A stretch of 64,000 bases of DNA, from assembly GCA_028015205.1 (NCBI GenBank), contig CM051518.1, positions 53,554,372-53,618,371 on the forward strand, given 5' to 3'. The translations under genes were made by a program, and so were the position numbers. The notes under the pieces are model-generated. The model saw only the letters and a list, made by a program, of their open reading frames with translations, had not been told where the DNA came from and made no database searches. Positions 56,701 to 64,000 of the stretch are shown here, in pieces. The stretch is from Mytilisepta virgata. Taxonomy: Eukaryota > Mollusca > Bivalvia > Mytilida > Mytilidae. Position 1 is the stretch's first letter. Every line of letters begins with the position of its first letter.

Positions 56701-59072
56701 GCATTCATATTTTATCAATGTAAATTTTAAATACTAGCAAGTAAAAAGGATTACATTATTAATGATATACTATTTAGAGTTGTCTTATGAAATATATATA
56801 TCCATTTATAATCTGGAACTGTTTACATATTGGATTATCAGTTGCTGGAGAACTTTTTGATATGGGAGACAACTCAAGAAATTTTATATATTTCTTTGCA
56901 ATAAATAAAATCTTGTATTGAAATGGGCACGTGCCACTGATATACAGGAAATACATAATTTAATATATTGTGCATTTTTCATTTAATTGAATGCTTTCGT
57001 ATTTCTAGCACAAATATACTTATGGTAAAGCCCTCGAGAAAAAAGTAGAATTATCCCCCCCTTCTGAACTTTTTTTTTTTAGATTTGTAGACATTTGATA
57101 GTTCATAATGTTCAATTTAAATTATTGACATATCATTTGAAATGACAATTTCAATGTGAACTCGGTTTCTGATTGTTGTATTTAGTAATTTTTTACTGAA
57201 TTTTCCAACAGAAAAAAAATCAAATTATTTGTTTGGCTGTGTTGGGTGGGTAGAGAGGTAGGCGTGAGTTCATATCCAAACCGTGATGATTGAAAATACA
57301 GTTTTCTGTTAGACATCGTCTTGTTATTTATTTTTCAGGCGGATATTCATGACTTAGACAAAGGATATGCCTATGTGTCTTTTGGTATTGTGCTGTTTGT
57401 CTGGGAATTTCTTCCGACATTTATCATTGTGATATTTTTTAGAGTAAAAACTCCACCAGCATCGGCTATAGTAAGTTTCTTTTTATAAATCATTCTTAAT
57501 GGCTGAACTTTGTTACTCTACCACCCAAGGAACCAACAAAAATAGTCTATGTCATCAAAGTTCTAAATAGTAGAAATTTTGTGTGAATAGATGTTTAAAG
57601 TAGTTCAGGATAATCATGTTTGAGATATTTGAATTTGAGGGACTAAGGTTCTATCATGTTTTACAATTTTCTTTTCAACAGTTAATGTGTAAATTTCGTA
57701 TGGTACCTATTTTTGTGTTGGAACAAATATGAGCATGACAGATAGATTACATTTAGATCATTTGTTTATCATTGATAATGTATTAGGTATATATCGTAGT
57801 TTTGTATAATTCAACTGAAGATTTATTTTATGACCCTTTCAAGTCTCGATTTCTTGTATGGGCTATAATTGTATATCACCCCGTGACAACGATTGGCGGG
57901 ACAATGATTACTGCAGTAACTACAAGCCAATTTTATGATTAATGCAATCTCATTCTTGCCTCGAAGCAAGTTAATTGCTGAAAATATTGTAATTTGTGAT
58001 GTTTTCCAGATTGAGTATTATAATTATATATTACCCATCCAACAACGGCATGAGAAACGGACTGTGAAACGAACACGTCACATCAAAGTTGATTGTAAAC
58101 ACTTTGTTTCTTTGAATGTTTACCAAACTTGTTACTCATTCTGAAAGTGTAACATTTGTTTTGGATGGCCACATGTAGGAGTTTTTGGATGGGTATAATT
58201 ATGATAACCAGTCTGGAAAACATTACAGATTACAAAAATTTCAACACTTACCTTTATCTGAGGCGAGAATTTCCAGCAGTAATCCATATGCACAACCTAT
58301 ATGTCATTGCAGCAATCGTAAAATTTGCTTTTAAAAACTGCAGTAAATCATTGTCCCGCCTATCATTGTCATGGGGTGTTTATAGATTAACAGTCAAGAG
58401 TTTACAGGAACAAGTTTATTAACTGTAAGTAAAACTTTTTTACAGCAGTCACTGAATGACACATCAACGTACAGTGGTAGCAGTAGAGCTTTCTTCTTTG
58501 ACAATCCAAGGCGATATGATAGTGATGATGACTTGTCTAGAACTGATCTTCTTAGAGGAAGGTAAAATCTGTTTAATGTATGGATGTTAGGACATAAAAA
58601 TTATTGTTTAATTCACATTGAAACTTTTATACCAAATTATTTAAGAGAGTTGGGAGTTTTTGTTATTTGTAAGACTGAATGAAGAAAAAAAATTAAATTA
58701 AAGAACTGGAGTTTTGGTAAATGCACAGGCAAGTGGAGTACAAGAAGGGATTTTGTGTCCAGAATTAGGCAACAATATCTGTTTTTTCACATTTTTTTAC
58801 TTTAGTGAACCTAACTATCCAAAAATTTTACCTGTTTTGTAATTGTAGTAATTTTTGGGAAAATTGTTTGTGGGTGATCTTTAAAGGTTTTTTTACTATT
58901 AATTAATATTATATTTTTCAGCCATGAATACAGTTACACACAGTCGATAAATAGTGCATCGAGAAATACTCCTCGAGGTACCCCCAAAGGAACACCATAT
59001 GGTACACCAAGATTGTACAATGCCAGCATAGGAAATACACCCACTGGTGGAAGTTATCAAAATTACACCTGA
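50711..59072 (+). CDS. GPR137: GPR137/GPR137B-family seven-helix membrane protein, 7 exons
   Basis: Exons 50711-51157, 54538-54581, 55240-55474, 56022-56171, 57339-57470, 58446-58561, 58922-59072 (TGA 59070-59072); 1275 bp, 424 residues, all joins in frame with GT/AG. Family members in vertebrates sit in the lysosomal membrane, and GPR137B acts on Rag GTPases and mTORC1. Seen: a hydrophilic N-terminus of about 50 residues; helices near 54-77, 90-110, 122-148, 167-187, 205-228, 243-270 and one in exon 5 (FGIVLFVWEFLPTFIIVIFF). Family signatures: YRHKRFSHQTVFLFLCLLW, FSFYFKDCLLANKL, LLYSFPVCLQ, VSINDTLF, NVSDQ and FFDNPRRYDSDDDL. The C-terminal tail has a TPRGTPKGTPYGTP run not typical of the vertebrate proteins I know. 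Human GPR137B has 399 residues. I cannot separate GPR137, 137B and 137C from sequence alone. Confidence 0.95.
53065..53164. repeat. Perfect 50-bp tandem duplication
   Basis: 'gttataaaaggaagtgaaaa' through 'tttgatagttttgtgttagt' occurs twice without a mismatch. A partial third piece ('aatttgatagttttgtgtta') follows near 53,178. Confidence 0.95.
53272..53460 (+). mobile_element. Diverged older copy of the SINE
   Basis: 'agtggtctaggaagttca', 'gttcaaat', 'gattgacaattttcctgcc' and 'aaaattggccactgtc' match the young copy starting 63 bp downstream, with many changes and a missing head. Confidence 0.7.
53523..53780 (+). mobile_element. tRNA-derived SINE, copy 3 (sense orientation)
   Basis: The head 'gggggcctcggtggccgag' with an A-box-like 'ggccgagttgtctagg', then a B-box 'gttcgaatc' (53603-53611), gives a tRNA-type internal Pol III promoter. 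The body ends 'aaaaccccaactaaac'. Similar to copies 1 and 2. Confidence 0.88.
54624..54747. repeat. Fold-back in intron 2 of the GPR137-like gene
   Basis: 'cattgtcggaaaatataaaa' plus 'tttatttgg' is mirrored by 'ccaaataaattatatatttt' plus 'ccgacaatg'. Confidence 0.75.
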
Positions 59073-60110
59073 CAGCATAACTGAATGAGATGAAAATATG
59101 TCAAAATCATGCCTCATTATTAGTCAAAATTCTACAATTAAAACAAATATCCAAGGCCAAAACATGAGATATACTAGCATAGGTGCAAAATTGTAAAAAT
59201 ATAAACATCTTTTGTGAGTTTTAAACAGTTTTTTGGGGTTGTCTATTAATAGAAAGGTTGTTAACAAATATAAATGTAATTTTTTATGAGGATTTTATGA
59301 GAAAATAGAACAAAAAAAAAGAACCCTAATGAACTTGTGGATTGTTTTATATCTTCTATAAGTTGTAGGATAATCCAGCTCTAGTGAAAGCATTTGATTT
59401 AAAATATGAATCATTTTATGTAAAACTTATTTTATCTGGTAAAAAAATCAAATTGCAATAAAACACCAGTGACATCTCAATGTCAAATCTAAGCATGTTA
59501 TCAGTATGTTAAAATAAAATTCATAATCATTGACATAATTTAGGTTTTTTTTTTAATTTTTATTTTTGACTTTGTAATTATATTTTACTGAATCAAAAGT
59601 CTTAATGAAATTTATTGACATAAGTTAACCTTTAAAAGATTTGATACTTGCTCTATATTGTGAACACAAGAGATCATTTCTATTGGAAATAAGATTAAAC
59701 TTTCATAACATCTGTAGCATTTGCTTCATCTATTTAGTACAAAAATAATGAGAAATATTTACATAATTATCTCCGTGTATTTGAGAAAAGGGCAGATAAT
59801 CCTTTATTCCATATGAAAATATTCATTGATAGGCAAAGTAAAAATTCTTTTCTTTCTTTCCATATATGGTAGCATGGAGAAGGCAGATAATCCCATGATT
59901 TTTTTTGTCCTTTAGTCAAACAGACAAGAATACTGAGTTGTCAAATAGGCTAATATTAATCTGTATGTATAACAGATGTTTTTGTGTTCTTTTTCACAAA
60001 TAAAATTAAAAGGCTTTGAAATCTCATCTTGATTTTAAGACTTATATATATGTAATTATTATTTGTTATTCGATGTAATGTGTCATTTGGAAATCAATAA
60101 AATTCCAAAA
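59073..60110 (+). other. Probable 3' UTR of the GPR137-like gene
   Basis: AT-rich, no frame. AATAAA motifs at 59457-59462 and 60096-60101 are candidate polyadenylation signals; which is used cannot be told. Confidence 0.45.
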
Positions 60111-61417
60111 TGTTGATATTGTTATAATCATATTATTGTAATCTTCCTTAATTAGAGATTTCCACATACAATAAAATTTATAAGAAAGGGACCATTTTGT
60201 GGTTAATTGAGGTAAACTTTAAATGGCGATTTATGATATTTTTTTTTCAAGGTATCGTTCAATGTTTTCATTTTGTGCCATAAAGTTGTATATATTAATT
60301 TCATGTTGTTTTAGAGCAATGATTTGTCATCTTTTTAAGATATAAATGTACAGATTATTTTAATTTGTCCAATACATGCAGTGTTTCTTCGCTTTTTTTT
60401 TTTTTTTGCAAGCAAATCATTAATTTCTTACTGACAAGAGATTAGGTTTTTAATGTACTTAAAAAATAAAACAAATATTTTATATATCAAAAAGACAAAA
60501 AAATACTGTTGTATTAATTTAAAATGCCATACACCACTTTCTATCCTCCACACATTGATAATAATTTTCACAGTGGTATTACAAATTATTCCTGCCTTCG
60601 GTGCTTTTCATTCACTGCTGACTTAAAAACAATTTATTATGATATATAAAAATGGTCAACATTACAGTATAAACAGAAAGTGGTCACATGACTGAAAGAT
60701 AATTTATATCTATCTGCAGCACATGACAAAAAAGTACAAAATCTTGCCCTGTGTAAAGACAACAAAAGGCACGGTAATTTCCCAGCAGAGTGATACTCGA
60801 AATGACCCTGGAGGTTGACCACTTTCAGTTGACTTTCACATCTACAAAAAAAAAACATATATAGTTTAATAACAATAAAAGTAAATACCACTGCTGAAAT
60901 GCATTTTGTGACATGTAGTTCTAAATCCATATACACCTTCCTTTCTTTGAAAATTTTCCAAATTAAGTTAATAGAGATGGATAGATGACAAAAAAATACT
61001 ATGAGAAATGAATTTTTTGTTGGACATTGTACTTTTTATGTGGTCCAATAAGAACTTTGGGGATCATAACCAGAAGGTTCTAAATGTTATTTGTGACACA
61101 TCATTTATTGTGGAAGTTTTATAGCATCAATGTAAGATTGTCAGTGTATCTTTTCAATTGTAATATGTTCAGTTGTCGAATAGATTAGGTTGTGTATAAA
61201 ATTTGACTGTTCGTAGAAAGAGGCTGAGGAATTTTTTGTATAGTATATGACTCTTGACTGCTGTTATTTTTATGTCTCCTTATTTTCTAGTCTGTAGGTA
61301 AGTTACGAAGTATGTAGTTTAACAAGATACATTTTGGTTTTCTGTTTCAATTTTTGTTACTTTGAGTTTTTCAAGATTTTTCATTTTAACACATTTAAAA
61401 CATGCAGATATTGCCTT

Positions 61418-61890
61418 TTTAGTCGAGCCTAGACTTATGTCGCAGAAGTGAGGAATAGCTATCCTACATTCCGTCGTCGTCAGTGGCGTCAACATTTACA
61501 TTCACTCTGTGGTTAAAGTTTTTAAAACATTTATAACTTTTTTAAATTATGCTGGATTTTTACCAAACCTGGACAGAAGCTTGTTCATGATCAAAAGATA
61601 ATATCCATAGGATAATTTTGTAATAATTTTTTTCTCATTTTTCGGTATGTTACTTATAAATGGATTTAGTTTTTCTCCCAGTTAACATTACATACAGTCT
61701 GCAGCTAGTTTTTAAAACATTAATTACTTTCCTAAACCATCCTGGATTTTAACCAAACTTGGACAGAAGCTTCTTCATGATCAATAAATGACGTTGAGAA
61801 AAATTATGTACATTCCACTATTACATTGAAAACATAGAAAACAGCGAAAGCAGGCAAAACACTGGGTTCCGTGGAACCCTTACAAATTTT
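61418..61890. repeat. Tandem-core element with terminal hairpin
   Basis: Starts 'tttagtcgagcctagactta', has two units of about 180 bp ('tggattttaaccaaacttgg' then 'acagaagctt.ttcatgatca'), and ends near the hairpin 'gggttccgtggaaccc'. Same plan as the elements at 4.4, 5.3, 9.3 and 29.9 kb, but unrelated in sequence. Confidence 0.6.
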
Positions 61891-62877
61891 TGGTAAAAAT
61901 TAAGCAATTTTTATAATACAAATTTACAGAATTTACAGTCATTGCAGCAAGTTGTAAAAATATTCTGACAGAATGCAGAATGCAAGAGGTCATTGTAATT
62001 CCAAAACAATTTTAATCAAGAATCTGTTTAAAAATCAATGGATAGCAATTGATGGTCAAAAACTTGAAGCCTTGAGTTGTTTTCTCATCAATATTCACTC
62101 CATGTTTGCTTTTATTTCCATAAATATTTCAAATTATATACTGCATGTATATTTTAAATATGATGTTTTACAAATATTTAATTGTGAGTTGTATGGTTTA
62201 GCCAAAAACAAAGATTTCAATTAAGATAAATTACAGTGTAAGACTGCAACATATGTTTTAAGGGGAGATAATCCATTATTTTCTAAAGTGTTTGTTATTA
62301 TCTCATATTAAATAGTAATTTTGTGTAATCTTACTCAAAATGTCAGTTTGCACCTTTTCAAATTTATAAAAAAAAATAGTATGAAACACTCCGGTTATAC
62401 TTAAAAAGGATTGTGAGTATTTTTAGGTATATTTCTAGTCAGTTAATGATAAGAATGTGTCTCTAATGATTTTGACAATACATAATAGAAAAACTAGAAG
62501 AATTTATACATTTAACCATTTATTAATGTTTATTGAAAAATTATGGTGAATTAATTAGATTTTTGTAAATAATTGCTTGTAATCAGAAACCTAGGCTGAG
62601 TTTTAATGGAACACTGAATCCATTTTGTTTTGTATTCATAGTATTTATGATGCTATTTATTATATGTAACATTTTTATATGTAATAAATGTTAACTTGAT
62701 GACTGTGAATTTATTTATTTTTATGGCTTCAAATTTTCATGGTTTGGTAAAAATAATTACTGTAATTTTCAGACTATAGGTCGATGTGGTGTATAGGTCC
62801 AAGCACAGTTCTTAAATCATTTAACTAATAGTAACAAGAGGGGTTGGGTTTGAGTTTACAAATTTAAACAATCTTAG

Positions 62878-62919
62878 ATAGGTCGAACCCAGCGCATCAT
62901 AGGTCGAACCCAGCGCATC
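62878..62919. repeat. 21-bp perfect tandem duplication
   Basis: 'ataggtcgaacccagcgcat' plus 'c' occurs twice in a row. Confidence 0.9.
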
Positions 62920-64000
62920 AGAGGAAAAAAGTGTCGATTTATATTTATATACCAAAAATTAAAACCATTTTGTTTGGAGATGTCAAATTTAAAATTTTGT
63001 GGTAACACAGTATAAAATGATACCTACATCATAATTAAATTTGCAGTTTCATAGCACCCATGAGAACTATTTAAATCAGCATTCAATGTTGAATCTACAG
63101 TACTTTATCAAATATATAGTCCATTACCAATGCTGCATGACATAAACAGGCAAAATATAGAATATAAGACTGCCATTCTTAAAGAAATCACATTTTGAGT
63201 ATATAATAGATTTAACAAATATTCTTCTTTGATAAACATCTCAATAAAAAAAAATAATTTAAAGAGTTTTCACTGTTATAAAAAAAATACTTGGTTAAAT
63301 AACAAGTTTATCGTAAAGATCAAAGATCTTTATAGAAGTTCAATTATCTCACAGTGGTGCAGTTGTGTAACAAATATTAAGGATGCAAAGGTTCTCGTCT
63401 GGACTGGTGATTTTAACTAAAAGTCCAAGGTCAATAGGACATTGATCATGATAGTATATGATGCATTGTTTAAAGGTTGTTCACATATATGCTTAATATT
63501 ATAAACTTTTCTGAAAAGAAAATTGAGACACACCACACCTCAATAATAATACAAACTACTGCCACTTATCAGAACAACTTACCACCTCTACAAGAAAAGT
63601 AATTGTTTTGTAATGGAAAATAACTGAGTGTTTGATTCTGTTGGAATTTTATAAGAAATAAATATTACTAGTGATATAGCACTCATAAACCATTACAAAA
63701 GGAATGGGCAAATTTTTCTGGAAAGGGGAGCAGTTTTCTAGTGTTCAGTTTAAGTGAATGCAAAATAAGAAAAGAAAAGTCAGGTTCAGAAAGCTTACTG
63801 TTATAAAAACTCAGTACTTCAAGATCAAGCTCAATGGTCATTGTCATATGCTGTCATGAAAATATGCAGCACATTAATATAACCTTTACCAAAATTGACC
63901 ACACTCGCTAACCAAGATCATTTCTGTTTTTATGGGAAATTAGTTTCAACACAATCCTTTTTTAAATCACAGGACAAAACTAAGAATTCACCTTTCATGA

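Larger units (their letters stand above)
60111..64000. other. Intergenic sequence, no supported gene
   Basis: Contains a tandem-core repeat (61,418-61,890), a 'actataggtcgatg..gtgtataggtcc' block (about 62,772-62,815) and a 21-bp duplication (62,878-62,919). The short frames here lack homology or splice support. Confidence 0.5.

Overview
The window reads as an AT-rich stretch of an animal nuclear genome, most likely a marine bivalve close to Mytilus. Both recognised conserved genes are metazoan and split by GT-AG introns. The spaces between exons are full of bivalve-style repeats: tRNA-derived SINEs, fold-back MITEs, elements with tandem-repeat cores, Tc1/mariner DNA transposons and LINE debris. 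One repeat carrying 'ggtcgggttgtctc' is, to my knowledge, very common in mussels. The species call is inference; no database was consulted.

Layout. (1) 1-9,170: + strand 3' part of a gene (here 'gene A') for a single-pass membrane protein. It has seven supported exons, all joined in phase 1, two CxCxC modules, a transmembrane segment and a basic tail. (2) 9,250-22,900: a transposon graveyard. It holds a full-length Tc1-like element (10,147-12,623) with an intact transposase and a MITE inserted in it. It also holds a LINE fragment split by a MITE (17,067-21,801), itself carrying a TTAA-flanked element, a second Tc1-like element with an intact transposase (19,455-20,977) and a fold-back insertion. 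(3) 22,976-24,877: a second, diverged copy of the gene A C-terminal cassette ('gene B'). (4) 26,937-50,293, minus strand: a complete mitochondrial isoleucyl-tRNA synthetase gene (IARS2), 23 exons, about 995 codons, introns rich in repeats. (5) 50,711-59,072, plus strand: a complete seven-exon GPR137/GPR137B-family gene, 424 aa, divergent from IARS2 across a 417-bp shared promoter region. (6) 59,073-64,000: its 3' UTR, then intergenic DNA with repeats.

Main points for a second look: the tandem phase-1 CxCxC-transmembrane cassettes (tandem paralogues or alternative 3' ends of one gene); an inverted, intron-flanked copy of IARS2 exon 15 in IARS2 intron 11, which could pair with the real exon in the pre-mRNA; layered transposon insertions whose order can be read; a long-TIR MITE family with three copies; and a one-base phase conflict between IARS2 exons 20 and 21.

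All exon boundaries were read by eye from splice consensus, reading frame and remembered family resemblance. They have not been confirmed with transcripts or searches.
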